Below the pieces are notes generated by a model. It was given only the letters and a program-made list of their open reading frames with translations. It ran no database searches and was not told the DNA's origin. 64,000 nucleotides of DNA from Limnohabitans sp. Bal53 (GTDB lineage Bacteria > Pseudomonadota > Gammaproteobacteria > Burkholderiales > Burkholderiaceae_C): the NCBI RefSeq assembly GCF_003063355.1, contig NZ_NESH01000001.1, forward strand, positions 744,001-808,000, written 5' to 3'. The translations under genes and the position numbers were made by a program. Positions 50,100-60,908 of this stretch are shown here, one piece after another (position 1 is the stretch's first letter; each line of letters begins with the position of its first letter).

Positions 50100-51050
50100 A
50101 TGGAATTATTCAAAATCAAAAAAGACATTCGCTTCATGCGCCACGCGCTGGTGCTGAACGCGGTGTCCTTCATCACCTTTTTGTTGGCGGTGTTCTTCCT
50201 GTTCAGCAAAGGGCTGCACCTGTCGGTGGAGTTCACGGGCGGCACCGTCATGGAAGTCAGCTACAGCCAACCGGCCGATCTGCCCAAGGTGCGTGGCGTG
50301 ATCTCGGGTCTGGGTTACAACGATGTGCAGGTGCAAAATTTTGGCTCGGCGCGTGAAGTGCTGATCCGCTTGCCGGTGCAAAAAGGTGTGACCACTGCCC
50401 AGCAAAGCGAAGCCGTGTTGAGCGCCCTGAAAGCCGCCAGCCCCGATGTGACGCTGCGCCGCACCGAGTTTGTGGGCCCGCAGGTGGGCAACGAGCTGGT
50501 GGAGGACGGCCTGATGGCGCTGGCCTTTGTGGTCATCGGCATCATGATTTACTTGGCCATCCGTTTCGAGTGGAAGTTTGCCGTCTCGGCCATCATCGCC
50601 AACTTGCACGATGTGATCATCATCTTGGGCTTTTTTGCCTTCTTCCAGTGGGAGTTTTCACTGGCGGTGCTGGCGGCGGTGCTGGCGGTGCTGGGGTATT
50701 CGGTCAACGAATCGGTGGTGATTTTTGACCGCATTCGCGAGAACTTCCGCCGCTACCGCAAGATGAACACGGTCGAGATCATCGACAACGCCATCACCTC
50801 CACCATCAGCCGCACCATCATCACCCATGGCTCGACCCAAATCATGGTCTTGTCCATGCTGCTGTTTGGTGGCGAAACGCTGTACTACTTCGCACTGGCT
50901 TTGACGATTGGCATTTGCTTTGGCATCTATTCGTCGGTATTCGTGGGTGCGGCCGTGGCCATGTGGCTGGGCATCAGCCGCGAAGACATGGTCAAGCCAG
51001 TCAAGAAAGACAACGACCCGGACGACGAAAACGCGGGCGCGGTGGTCTAA
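50100..51050 (+). CDS. secF: protein translocase subunit SecF
   Basis: This is the SecD partner, 316 residues with six membrane helices. VEFTGGTVMEV near residue 41 is the conserved D-loop, and LGYSVNESVVIFDRIREN lies in helix 4-5. An AAGGGGAACGG site precedes ATG at 50100. The C-terminal tail is acidic. Confidence 0.96.
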   Translation: MELFKIKKDIRFMRHALVLNAVSFITFLLAVFFLFSKGLHLSVEFTGGTVMEVSYSQPADLPKVRGVISGLGYNDVQVQNFGSAREVLIRLPVQKGVTTAQQSEAVLSALKAASPDVTLRRTEFVGPQVGNELVEDGLMALAFVVIGIMIYLAIRFEWKFAVSAIIANLHDVIIILGFFAFFQWEFSLAVLAAVLAVLGYSVNESVVIFDRIRENFRRYRKMNTVEIIDNAITSTISRTIITHGSTQIMVLSMLLFGGETLYYFALALTIGICFGIYSSVFVGAAVAMWLGISREDMVKPVKKDNDPDDENAGAVV

Positions 51051-51092
51051 AAGCACCGCCAAGTTGACGCCACAAGCGGGCCATTGGCCCCG

Positions 51093-51118
51093 CTTTGCGC
51101 GCCAGCTGGCACGCAAAG
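51093..51118. terminator. imperfect palindrome between convergent secF and DUF1289 gene
   Basis: CTTTGCGCGCCAGCTGGC followed by ACGCAAAG is a 26-bp dyad with one mispaired position per arm. It sits seven bases from the end of the convergent gene. It has no T run, so it may stabilise 3' ends rather than terminate. Confidence 0.4.
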
Positions 51119-51125
51119 CCAGTGT

Positions 51126-51587
51126 TCAGAGCTTGAGGTCCAGTGGCACCTGCGCGTCTGCGGCAGCTTTGGCCAAGAGACGGTCTTCAGCAGCGCGCTC
51201 GGCATAGCGATTGAAGCGCCAGGAGCTGCCCTCCATGGTGATGCGATGCCAAATGCTGCGCTTTTCACCGGGGCTCATCTCAATCCACAATTGCACCTCT
51301 TCAAAGCTGCGGCCGCAGCCTTTGCAGGTTTCGTCGCCTTGGCTGGTCGAGCAGATGGCAATACAGGGCGTGTCAGGGGTGGTGGCATACCAATCTTGCC
51401 AGGCCTCGGCCGCGGCCAATGGCAAGCTGAATTCATCGGCCAAGTCTTGCTTGTAATACACCATGAGCCCATACACCTCGGCCAGCGCACGCAGTGGCGG
51501 CGCGAGCGAGACGCCGTCCGGCGAAGGGCTCTTGGCGCGCCAATGGTTGATGGCGGCTTCGATGTCGGTGATGTGGATTCCGGCCAT
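51126..51587 (-). CDS. DUF3717/DUF1289 domain protein
   Basis: This cytoplasmic protein of 153 residues has two small domains. The first is DUF3717 (ITDIEAAINHWRAKSP, residues 5-75). The second is DUF1289 with its cysteine cluster (PCIAICSTSQGDETCKGCGR, about 74-93) and the following SPGEKRSIWHRI. The Cys spacing suggests a metal or Fe-S site. Function is unknown. ATG at 51587 is used. Confidence 0.85.
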   Translation of the reverse strand: MAGIHITDIEAAINHWRAKSPSPDGVSLAPPLRALAEVYGLMVYYKQDLADEFSLPLAAAEAWQDWYATTPDTPCIAICSTSQGDETCKGCGRSFEEVQLWIEMSPGEKRSIWHRITMEGSSWRFNRYAERAAEDRLLAKAAADAQVPLDLKL

Positions 51588-51658
51588 GGTGTGTTTTATG
51601 CAAGGAGGGCGATCATAGCCCCTGAACGCTGTTGGCGTGGCACGCCTGGGCAACAAGC

Positions 51659-53245
51659 CTAGCGCGACCCTGACGATGGCTGCTGCAGAGCACGCAACTG
51701 GGCCTGCACTTCGCGCAAGCGGGTGTCCACGATCGAGGCTTCGATGTGCTCGCCCGCCTGCAATCGGCTGCGCTTGGCCAGATCTTGCGCAGCCCGAAAG
51801 CGGTCCAGTGCGCCTTCCCAGTCGAGCCGGGCCACCTGCGCCTCGGCCTCGGCCCGTAAACCCGCCAGGGCCTGACCTTGCGCGGCCAGCAACCCCGCCA
51901 ACAAGTTCCAGGCTTGGGCGTCATGGGGGGCGACAAACACCCGCTGGCGCAATTGCCTCGTGATCTCAGCCTGCAGCGCATGGCCGGGCAAACGCTGCAC
52001 GGCTTGCGCAGCGGCCATCAGCTCTGGCCGCCCCCATTCCGCGACGGCCCCGCCGGGCAGCAGCTGCTGCAGTGCGGCTTCAAATCGGTCTTGCTTCATG
52101 GCCACTTCGGCCGCCAACAGGCGCAACCAACGCTCGACCGACAGCGCTGCAGGTGAAGAGACAGTTGGGTTGGATGACTTGTATGTGGGCACTGACTTTT
52201 TCACCAAATCTTGCAATTGATGAAGACTTTGTTCCGCAGCAAACATGTTTCTTTGCTGCAGATAGGCCAGCGTGCCCGCATAGAGCTTGCCCGCCCGTTG
52301 GGCCGGACCGTCTTGAGGCGAAGGCTGTTGCGCCTCTTGGGTCCAGGCCTTGAGCGCATCGGGGGTGTTTTGCGACAAAACCCGCGCGCGCGCCGCCATC
52401 AGCGCTTGGGCCATGTCGACGGCTGGGGCTGCGGCGGGCGTGTTCAGCTGCTGGCGGGCCTGCATGTCGGCGATGCGCTCGCTGGTCAGGGGGTGGCTGC
52501 GTAAATAAGGAAAAGCGCCACTGTCGTTCAAACCCGCGGCCTGTTGTAGCTTGCCAAACATGCGCACAAAGCCGCGGGGGTCGTAGCCTGCATCGACCAA
52601 AATGCCGTAACCCACGCGATCGGCTTCGCGCTCCATATCACGCGAGTAGCTCAGCTGGGACTGCACCGCCGCAGCCTGCCCGCCCACGATCAGGGCTTGG
52701 GCGCCTTGCGGACTTTTGCTGGCGGCCAAAGCCCCCAAAATCATGGCCCCCACCAACCAAGGCGTCATCCGGCCTTGCTCGCTGATGCCGCGCGCAATGT
52801 GGCGCTGGCTGACGTGGCTCAATTCGTGGGCCAGCACCGAAGCCAACTCGTCGTGCGACCCCACCACCGCAATCAGACCCAGGTGCACCCCCAAGTAGCC
52901 GCCCGGCAGGGCAAATGCGTTGACCGAACGGTCGCGCCCAAGCAGGATGCGCCAGGCAAAACGCTCTTGCAATTCGGCAGACAACTCGCCCCTGGCCGCT
53001 GCCGCCTGCACCAAAGGAGCCCACAACAGCTGGATGTACTCGTCAAGCACGGGGTCTTCGATGTAATCGGGGTCGCGGTAAAGTTCGCGGGCGATGCGGT
53101 CGCCCAGTTGCCGCTCGGCGCTGAGCGAAATGCTTTCACCATCGCCCAAGCCGGGTAAACCAACCGACTGCGCCTGTGCGAGCGGGCAGACCAGCGCAGC
53201 GACCAACAGGCCATGCCATAAGCGATCACGGTATTTGTGTTTCAA
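51659..53245 (-). CDS. M48 family periplasmic metalloprotease with TPRs (BepA-like)
   Basis: This is probably an outer-membrane quality-control protease of 528 residues. A signal peptide (LLVAALVCPLAQAQS) is followed by HELSH at 140-144 and a third ligand Glu in SRDMEREADRVG. The C-terminal half is helical TPR-like, as in BepA, which repairs or removes stalled LptD and BAM substrates. The start is TTG at 53245, well placed behind AAGGA; TTG at 53266 is an alternative. Confidence 0.88.
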   Translation of the reverse strand: MKHKYRDRLWHGLLVAALVCPLAQAQSVGLPGLGDGESISLSAERQLGDRIARELYRDPDYIEDPVLDEYIQLLWAPLVQAAAARGELSAELQERFAWRILLGRDRSVNAFALPGGYLGVHLGLIAVVGSHDELASVLAHELSHVSQRHIARGISEQGRMTPWLVGAMILGALAASKSPQGAQALIVGGQAAAVQSQLSYSRDMEREADRVGYGILVDAGYDPRGFVRMFGKLQQAAGLNDSGAFPYLRSHPLTSERIADMQARQQLNTPAAAPAVDMAQALMAARARVLSQNTPDALKAWTQEAQQPSPQDGPAQRAGKLYAGTLAYLQQRNMFAAEQSLHQLQDLVKKSVPTYKSSNPTVSSPAALSVERWLRLLAAEVAMKQDRFEAALQQLLPGGAVAEWGRPELMAAAQAVQRLPGHALQAEITRQLRQRVFVAPHDAQAWNLLAGLLAAQGQALAGLRAEAEAQVARLDWEGALDRFRAAQDLAKRSRLQAGEHIEASIVDTRLREVQAQLRALQQPSSGSR

Positions 53246-53325
53246 AGCTGTCCTTGCCAGGTTCAAGCCTCGTATGATGCCCTCTTCTTGTGAATTCTCT
53301 GTAAACCCTTTTGATGCTGACTTCC

Positions 53326-53817
53326 ATGAGCCAGAACCACGCCACACTGACCCACTTTGATGCCCAAGGCCAGGCCCACATGGTCGATGTAGGGGGCAAG
53401 GCCAGCACACGGCGCGTGGCGGTGGCCACTGGCCGCATCGAGATGCTGCCGGCCACCTTGGCCTTGATCACCTCGGGCACCGCCAAAAAAGGCGATGTGC
53501 TGGGCATTGCCCGCATCGCGGGCATCCAAGGTGCCAAAAAAACCAGCGACCTGATCCCTTTGTGCCACCCGATTGCCCTGACGCGGGTGGCGGTGGATTT
53601 TGAAGTGCAAGAAGAGCTGTCATGTGTGGTGTGCACCGCCACCGCCGAAGTCAATGGCCAAACGGGCGTTGAAATGGAAGCCCTCACGGCCGTGCAGGCG
53701 GCCCTGCTCACCATTTACGACATGTGCAAAGCCGTGGACCGGGGCATGACCATCAACGGCGTCAAGCTGCTGGAAAAACATGGCGGCAAATCGGGCAGCT
53801 TTGTCGCTGCCGCCTGA
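53326..53817 (+). CDS. moaC: cyclic pyranopterin monophosphate synthase MoaC
   Basis: This enzyme acts with MoaA in the first stage of molybdenum cofactor synthesis, forming cPMP. It has 163 residues. [32 protein letters not shown] and [20 protein letters not shown] with KAVD are all conserved. ATG at 53326 matches the family start; ATG at 53314 is open. It is divergent from the M48 protease with a short gap. Confidence 0.95.
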   Translation: MSQNHATLTHFDAQGQAHMVDVGGKASTRRVAVATGRIEMLPATLALITSGTAKKGDVLGIARIAGIQGAKKTSDLIPLCHPIALTRVAVDFEVQEELSCVVCTATAEVNGQTGVEMEALTAVQAALLTIYDMCKAVDRGMTINGVKLLEKHGGKSGSFVAAA

Positions 53818-53864
53818 TGTGATGGTCTGCTGACCCGCCGCTCACCTCCACTCACAGTCAGGCC

Positions 53865-55259
53865 ATGACGCCCTTGCATTTGCCAACGGCTTATTTGATC
53901 GCCGGTATTTTGTATTTGATCATGCCCTTGGTGGTGTGGCTGATGCTGCGCAAGCAACATGCGCTCAGCAACACGCTTTGGTACCTGGGTGGACTGTCTT
54001 TTGGCCTGAGTTTGATCTTGCTGGGCATGCGCGACAAATGGCCCGATGCACTCACGTACGGCTTTGCCGTTTGGTTGCTGGTGTTGGGGCCCTTGTTGCG
54101 CGCGTGTGCCTTGCGACACGAGTTACAAAAGCCCATCCATTTGACTTGGATGCTGATTCTGTCTGTGGCCTTCATCGCTTTGTACACGGTGTTCCATGCG
54201 GTGTTGAATGACGCCAGTCTGCGTTTCATGTGGTCATCTTTCGGGGCTGCGGCCGCATTTGCTTGGTTGGCCCTGTCGGCAAGAGCGCTCTACAAGCGCG
54301 ACCTCAGCATCAGTGCTCAATGGATTTTTTATTTTTATTTCGCTTTGGCGGTGCTGTTGTGTTTGCGCGTAGTCAGTGTCCTGTTCGGTTGGTCCCAACC
54401 TACAGCCATGACCACCGACCTTTTGTCCTTTGTGTTGATCACATGTGCTGTGGTGACCTCCATTATTGGGAACATTGGCTTTTTGGGCGTGTTCATTGAA
54501 CGGATGAACTCCGAGGCGCTCGAGTCCGCCAAAGTGCAGGCCCGTCAAGAAGAATCGGCACGCCTGAGCGAGCAAATCGCCCAGCTCGACCGACGTCGCA
54601 GTGTGGGCGAAATTGCGGCTTCTTTGGCGCACGAGTTGAGCCAGCCACTGACCAACATTTACCTGATTACCGACCGCATAGAGTTGTCCCTTCAGCAGAT
54701 CCAAGACGAGTCACTGAACAAGTACTTTGCAGACCTCAACCGCAATACCCAGAAAGCGGGCGACATTCTGGGTCGCATACGCACCTTCATTCAGTCCAAG
54801 AACACGCGTTCTGAGCGCGTTGAACTCAGCCAGGTGATCACCGATGTGAGCGCGTTGATCCACGATCTGGCCTACAACGAATCGGTGGAACTGCAGGTCT
54901 CTTTGCCGCCTCAGACCTTGGCTGTCTGGGCCGATCCGGTTCAGCTGTCGCAAATTTTCATGAACTTGCTGCGCAACGCCATCCAGGCCACACAAGGGCA
55001 AGCATCACGGCAATTGCAAATCCGCGTCTGGCGAGAAGGGCCGATGGCGCACATCACCCTCACCGACAATGGACCGGGCTTGCCTGCTGAAGCCTTGAGC
55101 CAGGTGGGTACCGCTTTTTTCACCACAAAAAGTGATGGCTTGGGTGTGGGCTTGTCCATTTCCAAATCGATTGCCCAGCAGCATGGTGGCAGCTTGAGCA
55201 TTGGCAACAGCCCCTCGGGCGGTGCCGTGGTCGAATTGCAGCTGCCGGTGGTGGACTGA
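53865..55259 (+). CDS. membrane sensor histidine kinase without adjacent regulator
   Basis: This protein of 464 residues has seven to eight hydrophobic helices filling residues 8-212. A coiled linker and a histidine kinase core follow: H-box SLAHELSQPLTNI with H256, N-box NLLRNAIQA, G1 DNGPGLP and G2 GLGVGLSISKS. The extended membrane part replaces a periplasmic sensor, so it may sense a membrane or lipophilic signal. The H-box HELSQPL is typical of the C4-dicarboxylate/NtrB-like group. No response regulator gene is next to it. Confidence 0.85.
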   Translation: MTPLHLPTAYLIAGILYLIMPLVVWLMLRKQHALSNTLWYLGGLSFGLSLILLGMRDKWPDALTYGFAVWLLVLGPLLRACALRHELQKPIHLTWMLILSVAFIALYTVFHAVLNDASLRFMWSSFGAAAAFAWLALSARALYKRDLSISAQWIFYFYFALAVLLCLRVVSVLFGWSQPTAMTTDLLSFVLITCAVVTSIIGNIGFLGVFIERMNSEALESAKVQARQEESARLSEQIAQLDRRRSVGEIAASLAHELSQPLTNIYLITDRIELSLQQIQDESLNKYFADLNRNTQKAGDILGRIRTFIQSKNTRSERVELSQVITDVSALIHDLAYNESVELQVSLPPQTLAVWADPVQLSQIFMNLLRNAIQATQGQASRQLQIRVWREGPMAHITLTDNGPGLPAEALSQVGTAFFTTKSDGLGVGLSISKSIAQQHGGSLSIGNSPSGGAVVELQLPVVD

Positions 55260-55310
55260 AGGTTCAATGGATGGCGTGGGCCTTGCGCCGACAAGAATCT
55301 GAGTCCAGTC

Positions 55311-55783
55311 TCAATCTAAGAGATCGTCACCCAGACCATCGCCTTTGACCACTCGCCGCACCACTTCGGCGTTGAAGCCCCGGGTGATCAGAAAACGCAT
55401 TTGCTTGGCGCGCGCCTGTGGGTCTTGCGCGGGCGCAGCGAACTTCTTGCGCCAGACCTCTTGCGCCCGGCTCAGTTCGGTGTCTTTGAGCTGCTCCAAG
55501 GCCTCGGCCACCGCCTCGCCTGACAAGCCCTTGGTGGCCAGTTCTTGTTTGATTCGCGCACTGCCGAGTTTGCCAGCACGGCGGTTGACCAAAGAGTCCA
55601 CCGCCCGGCCGTCATTGATGAAGTCCCGTGCTTGCAGCTCATCGAGGGCTTTGGCCAGCTCGCCAGGCACTTCTTCGTGTGCGGCCAATTTGCGCTCCAG
55701 CTCAGCACGCGAGTACTCTCGTTGGCTCAAAAGCCGCAGGGCACGGCCTTTGAGCGTGGGCTGAAAGCCGGGCTTGTTCAAAA

Positions 55784-55787
<4 letters not shown>
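55311..55787 (-). CDS. recX: regulatory protein RecX
   Basis: This 158-residue RecA inhibitor is almost all helical, with the three-fold RecX repeat: [36 protein letters not shown] and the last repeat ending RRVVKGDG. It begins with TTG at 55787, overlapping the recA stop, so it is translated only with recA. Confidence 0.92.
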
Positions 55788-56821
<1,034 letters not shown>

Positions 56822-56881
56822 GGGAATCTCCTTGAATATCAATGGGTTGGGGCACCGGGCTCAGCAGTGATGCGCTGTTTA

Positions 56882-56897
56882 CTGGATGCGCAAACAG
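56882..56897 (-). promoter_or_regulatory. LexA (SOS) box upstream of recA
   Basis: CTG-N10-CAG (CTGGATGCGCAAACAG) extends to TACTG...CAGTA, matching the gamma/betaproteobacterial LexA consensus. It lies 61 bases before the recA start. It may also affect the divergent MarR gene 66 bases away. Confidence 0.75.
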
Positions 56898-56962
56898 TAC
56901 TGTAAACGAACTGTACAAAGCTTTAAAGCAAATTTTTGGTCAGTTTGCCTTATCATTTAACC

Positions 56963-57466
56963 ATGTCAGAAAACACCCATTTCAGCGCTCCGGGCAACCC
57001 CAACTTGCAAGACGATCGCTGGCGCGAAACCCACCTGGGCCGCTTGCTGGGCCACGCCATGCGGCGGTTTGATGAACGCGTGTTGCACCTGATGGCGGGC
57101 AACGAGGGCGTGCCCCTGGCCTTGGCCAATCTGGCCGCGCGCGACCAGATCAGCGCCGCGCATGTGCACATCACTCGCCACTTGGCCTTGGAGGGCTCGC
57201 GCCTGACCGACCTGGCGCGTGCTGCAGGCATGAGCAAACAGGCCATGGGCGACCTGGTGGGCCAATGCGCCGCTTGGGGCCTGGTGCAGCGCGAGGCCGA
57301 CCCGCTGGACGCCCGCGCCCGGCGCGTGGTGTTCACGCCCGTGGGTCTGGCCTGGCTGCAAGCCTTCAAGGACGCCGTGGCCCAAGCCGAGGCTGAGTTT
57401 CGCGAGGCAGTGGGCAAAGATGTGGCCACCGTAGTGGCCTTGGGGCTGGAGGCTTATGCCAATTGA
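56963..57466 (+). CDS. MarR family transcriptional regulator
   Basis: This 167-residue winged-helix regulator has recognition region LEGSRLTDLARAAGMSKQ then AMGDLVGQ and the wing ADPLDARARRVVFTPVG (the DxRxR-type wing). It is divergent from recA. The C-terminal helix mediates dimerisation. The ligand and targets are unknown, and no efflux gene is adjacent. Confidence 0.9.
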   Translation: MSENTHFSAPGNPNLQDDRWRETHLGRLLGHAMRRFDERVLHLMAGNEGVPLALANLAARDQISAAHVHITRHLALEGSRLTDLARAAGMSKQAMGDLVGQCAAWGLVQREADPLDARARRVVFTPVGLAWLQAFKDAVAQAEAEFREAVGKDVATVVALGLEAYAN

Positions 57467-57604
57467 GCTGGCGGCATCAGGCAAAACGCAGAACCATGCG
57501 CCAGAAGCCCAATCTGCCCATAACAAGTGCTTGCAGACACTAGAATCGACAAAGATCACAAACTTGTGCCCCCGAGAACCCCCCAAAAACAACAGGAGAC
57601 AGCC

Positions 57605-58279
57605 ATGCGCATTCTGATAGCCGAAGATGACCAGGTGCTTGCCGATGGTTTGTTGCGCACCTTGCGCAGCGCGGGGGCGGCCGTGGACCATGTGGCCAGC
57701 GGCAGCGAGGCCGATGCGGCACTGATGACGAACAACGAGTTCGATTTGCTGATCCTGGACCTGGGCCTGCCCCGAATGCATGGCCTGGATGTACTCAAGC
57801 GCTTGCGCGCTCGGGGCTCCACGTTGCCCGTGCTGATCCTGACAGCGGCCGACAGCGTGGAAGAGCGCGTCAAAGGCCTGGACTACGGCGCAGACGATTA
57901 CATGGCCAAACCCTTTAGCCTGCAAGAACTCGAAGCCCGTGTGCGCGCCCTCACCCGCCGTGGCATGGGTGGAGCGACTTCGCAAATCAAGCATGGCCCG
58001 TTGATCTACGACCAGTCCGGTCGTGTGGCCACGATCGACGGCAAGATGGTCGAGCTGTCGGCCCGCGAGCTGGGCTTGCTGGAGGTGCTGCTGCAACGCG
58101 CGGGTCGCCTGGTCAGCAAAGACCAACTGGTCGAGCGCCTGTGCGAATGGGGCGAAGAGGTCAGCAACAACGCGATCGAGGTGTACATCCACCGCCTGCG
58201 CAAGAAAATCGAAAAAGGCCCCATCCGCATCGCCACCGTGCGGGGTCTGGGTTATTGCCTCGAGAAAATCCCGGGCTGA
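57605..58279 (+). CDS. OmpR-family response regulator (TctD-like)
   Basis: This 224-residue regulator has a receiver domain with D52 as phospho-acceptor (LILDLGLPRMHG), acidic pair EDD at 7-9 and K in MAKPFS. The C-terminal winged helix (EVSNNAIEVYIHRLRKKI) binds DNA. An AGGAG site precedes ATG at 57605. The cognate kinase follows 55 bases later. It resembles TctD/QseB regulators. Confidence 0.92.
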   Translation: MRILIAEDDQVLADGLLRTLRSAGAAVDHVASGSEADAALMTNNEFDLLILDLGLPRMHGLDVLKRLRARGSTLPVLILTAADSVEERVKGLDYGADDYMAKPFSLQELEARVRALTRRGMGGATSQIKHGPLIYDQSGRVATIDGKMVELSARELGLLEVLLQRAGRLVSKDQLVERLCEWGEEVSNNAIEVYIHRLRKKIEKGPIRIATVRGLGYCLEKIPG

Positions 58280-58334
58280 GGGCGCGCCTGGCATGCGGCA
58301 GTCCCCTTAAGCCATGCAATCCAAGGGCTGAACC

Positions 58335-59774
58335 ATGCGGATTTTCAAGCGCGAACAACGCTCGCTGTTTGGCGAAATTCTGGACTGGATGCTCACGCCA
58401 CTGCTCTTGCTGTGGCCCATCAGTCTGGCGCTGACTTGGTTGGTTGCACAGGGCTTGGCCAACAAGCCTTTTGATCGGGCACTTGTCTACAACGTGCAGG
58501 CGCTGGCCCAACAGGTCAGGCTGGGGGCCGATAAACGTGTGGAGTTCAGCCTGCCGCAACCGGCCAGTGAACTGCTGCGCGCCGACGAAACCGATCTGGT
58601 CTATTACCAAGTCACCGGTAACTTGGGCGAGCACCTGAGTGGCGACCGCGAACTGCCCTTACCCAAACCGAATGAGCCCAAGGGCAGCAGCTACGAGGTG
58701 CACATCCGCGACGATGAAATGCGTGGCCTGGAAGTGCGGGTGGCCTTCACCTGGATACGGCTCGATTCCGACGGCAAGCGCCCGGCTTTGGTGCAGGTGG
58801 CCGAAACCCGCGAAAAGCGCTCGGTGCTGGCCGCTGAAATCATCAAGGGCGTGATGCTGCCCCAGTTCGCCTTGCTGCCGCTGGCGGTGTTGCTGGTTTG
58901 GCTCGCCTTGGTGCGTGGCATCAAACCTTTGTCGCAACTGGAAGAGCGCATCCGAGAGCGCAAGCCCGATGACCTGAGCCCTTTGGACGACAAAGCGGTC
59001 CCCATGGAAGTGGCCCCTTTGGTGGTCTCGGTGAACGACTTGCTCGAACGCCTGAAGGACTCCATCGTCACGCAAAAACGCTTTTTGGCGGATGCCGCGC
59101 ACCAGCTCAAAACGCCTTTGGCGGGCTTGCGCATGCAGGCTGACCTCGCGCAGCGTTCAGGCTCCAGCGAAGAAGATCTAAAAAAATCTCTGCAGCAAAT
59201 TGGCCGCGCCAGTGTGCAAGCCACACACACCGTCAACCAGCTGCTGTCACTGGCACGCGCCGAGGGTGGTGGGGCCAACTTGCCCTTGCAATCGTGCGAC
59301 ATGGTGAGTTTGGCCAGCGAGGTGTTGCAAGACTGCCTGCCCCGCGCCATGGACAAAGGGCTGGACTTGGGTTTTGAGGGGGTGACAGCAGGCACACCTG
59401 GGGCCCAGGTGCAGGGCAATTCCACACTGCTCAAGGAGATGCTGCGCAACTTGGTGGAAAACGCCATCCACTACACGCCCAGCCCACCCGAAAGGCAAGG
59501 CGTGATCACCTTGCGGGTGTTGGTAGACCCGTACAGCCGAGCCTTGGTGATCCAGGTGGAAGACAACGGCCCCGGCATTCCCCTGCCCGAGCGTGAGCTG
59601 GTGTTTCAGCCCTTTTACCGCGCCCTGGGCACCAACGTGGACGGCTCCGGGCTGGGCTTGCCCATCGTCAAGGAAATTGCCCAGCAGCACGGGGCCACCG
59701 TCAGCATCGACGCCGCCCATCCAGGCCAGACGCCACCCGGGGCCTGCTTCACTTTGCGCTTTGGGGTGAGCTGA
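58335..59774 (+). CDS. sensor histidine kinase (TctE-like)
   Basis: This 479-residue kinase has TM1 near 20-42, a periplasmic 2CSK_N-type sensor domain (about 45-165) and TM2 near 172-194. A HAMP-like linker precedes the kinase: H256 in AAHQLKTPLAG, N-box NLVENAIHY, DNGPGIP and GSGLGLPIVKE. In TctDE systems the signal is a tricarboxylate and the target a TctCBA importer, but no such transporter is adjacent here. Confidence 0.9.
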   Translation: MRIFKREQRSLFGEILDWMLTPLLLLWPISLALTWLVAQGLANKPFDRALVYNVQALAQQVRLGADKRVEFSLPQPASELLRADETDLVYYQVTGNLGEHLSGDRELPLPKPNEPKGSSYEVHIRDDEMRGLEVRVAFTWIRLDSDGKRPALVQVAETREKRSVLAAEIIKGVMLPQFALLPLAVLLVWLALVRGIKPLSQLEERIRERKPDDLSPLDDKAVPMEVAPLVVSVNDLLERLKDSIVTQKRFLADAAHQLKTPLAGLRMQADLAQRSGSSEEDLKKSLQQIGRASVQATHTVNQLLSLARAEGGGANLPLQSCDMVSLASEVLQDCLPRAMDKGLDLGFEGVTAGTPGAQVQGNSTLLKEMLRNLVENAIHYTPSPPERQGVITLRVLVDPYSRALVIQVEDNGPGIPLPERELVFQPFYRALGTNVDGSGLGLPIVKEIAQQHGATVSIDAAHPGQTPPGACFTLRFGVS

Positions 59775-59885
59775 GTCACATCGCACCCAGCTTTCGCTCA
59801 AAAGCCTCAAGCCAAGGCGGCAAAACACCGCCCTTGGACAGCCCACCACTTGTAAGCGCCCACCCTGGGGGCGATAGACCTTCGA

Positions 59886-60545
59886 TCAGGCCGGCGCGCT
59901 CATGTTCAGCTGCAAGCGCTCGCGGGCCATCACGCGGGCCACGGCGGGCTCAGCAGCCACCTTCTGCACAAAGTCCCACAAGACGGGATGCGCCTCAGGC
60001 GCAATGCCTGCGATGGTGCCCCATCGGGTGAGCGTGAGGCTGTAGGCGTCAAGCGGGCCAAAGCGCTCACCACTGAGCCAAGGCTGGCCTTGGGCTTCAG
60101 CAGCTTGGACCAAGCCTTGCAACTCGCCCAACATGCTGCGAAACAGCTGTGTGTTGTAAGGCTTGAGCGCCGCTTGAACTTCAGGCTGGTCCGAGAACTT
60201 TTGCGGCATGAAGATGTGCGTGAAGGTCGGGTGCACCGTGTTGTTCATCCAGGCCAAGGTGGACAAGGCTTGGGCGCGGGCCATGGGATCGGTGGGCAAG
60301 AAACCCATCTGCGGGAAGATTTGATCAAGGTGCAGCACGATGGCCACAATTTGCGTGATCGGCTGCCCCGCATTGACCAACACAGGCACCTGAGCGCGCG
60401 GGTTGATGGCCTGGTATTCGGCGCTGTTTTGTTCACCCTTGTGCAGCTTGACCATGCTGGGCTCGAACTCGGCACCACTCATCTCCAGCAGCACATGGGG
60501 CACAAAGGAGCAAGCTCCGGGGGCAAAGTAAAGTTTCAAACTCAT
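59886..60545 (-). CDS. glutathione S-transferase family protein
   Basis: This cytosolic GST-like protein has 219 residues. The thioredoxin-like domain (LKLYFAPGACSFVPHVLLE with Ser at the catalytic position, then AQVPVLVNAGQPITQ) is followed by the all-helical C-terminal domain (FLPTDPMARAQALSTLAWMN). The ACS motif suggests a beta-class-like or bacterial GstB-type enzyme. The start is ATG at 60545. Confidence 0.88.
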   Translation of the reverse strand: MSLKLYFAPGACSFVPHVLLEMSGAEFEPSMVKLHKGEQNSAEYQAINPRAQVPVLVNAGQPITQIVAIVLHLDQIFPQMGFLPTDPMARAQALSTLAWMNNTVHPTFTHIFMPQKFSDQPEVQAALKPYNTQLFRSMLGELQGLVQAAEAQGQPWLSGERFGPLDAYSLTLTRWGTIAGIAPEAHPVLWDFVQKVAAEPAVARVMARERLQLNMSAPA

Positions 60546-60570
60546 GGGAATCATCTCCGTGGCAAAGCAA

Positions 60571-60894
60571 TCATCGCGGTGCAGCGGGCGGGGCTGCTGG
60601 GGCGGGTGCGGGCAAGGCCGGGACCGGGATGGTGGCAGTCGGGGCACTCGGGGCACTCGCATCTTGGGGTACTGCACTGGCTGGGTCGCTGGCCTCCACG
60701 GCGGGTGACTCGGCCGTGCTGGCAGTCGGCGGGATGACCACGAATTTCAGGGCTTCGGGGCGCACCTGCTGCTGCAAGCGTTCGGGTTCGCGCTCTTGGT
60801 TGGGGCCATGGCCCCAGCGAGCAAAAGCATCCCATTGCCAGGCCAACACAGCGGCATTGAGCACCAGCAAAAGTGCCAACCAGTATTTCAACAT
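60571..60894 (-). CDS. small membrane-anchored Pro/Ala-rich protein
   Basis: This 107-residue protein has one N-terminal membrane helix (WLALLLVLNAAVLAW) and a periplasmic tail that ends in Pro/Ala/Ser repeats. Similar starts occur, as I recall, in proteins next to birA in Burkholderiales that carry a C-terminal SPOR (septal peptidoglycan) domain. That domain is absent here, so this may be a truncated form. It lies 14 bases after birA on the same strand. Confidence 0.6.
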   Translation of the reverse strand: MLKYWLALLLVLNAAVLAWQWDAFARWGHGPNQEREPERLQQQVRPEALKFVVIPPTASTAESPAVEASDPASAVPQDASAPSAPTATIPVPALPAPAPAAPPAAPR

Positions 60895-60908
60895 CTTGCA
60901 GGGTTCCG

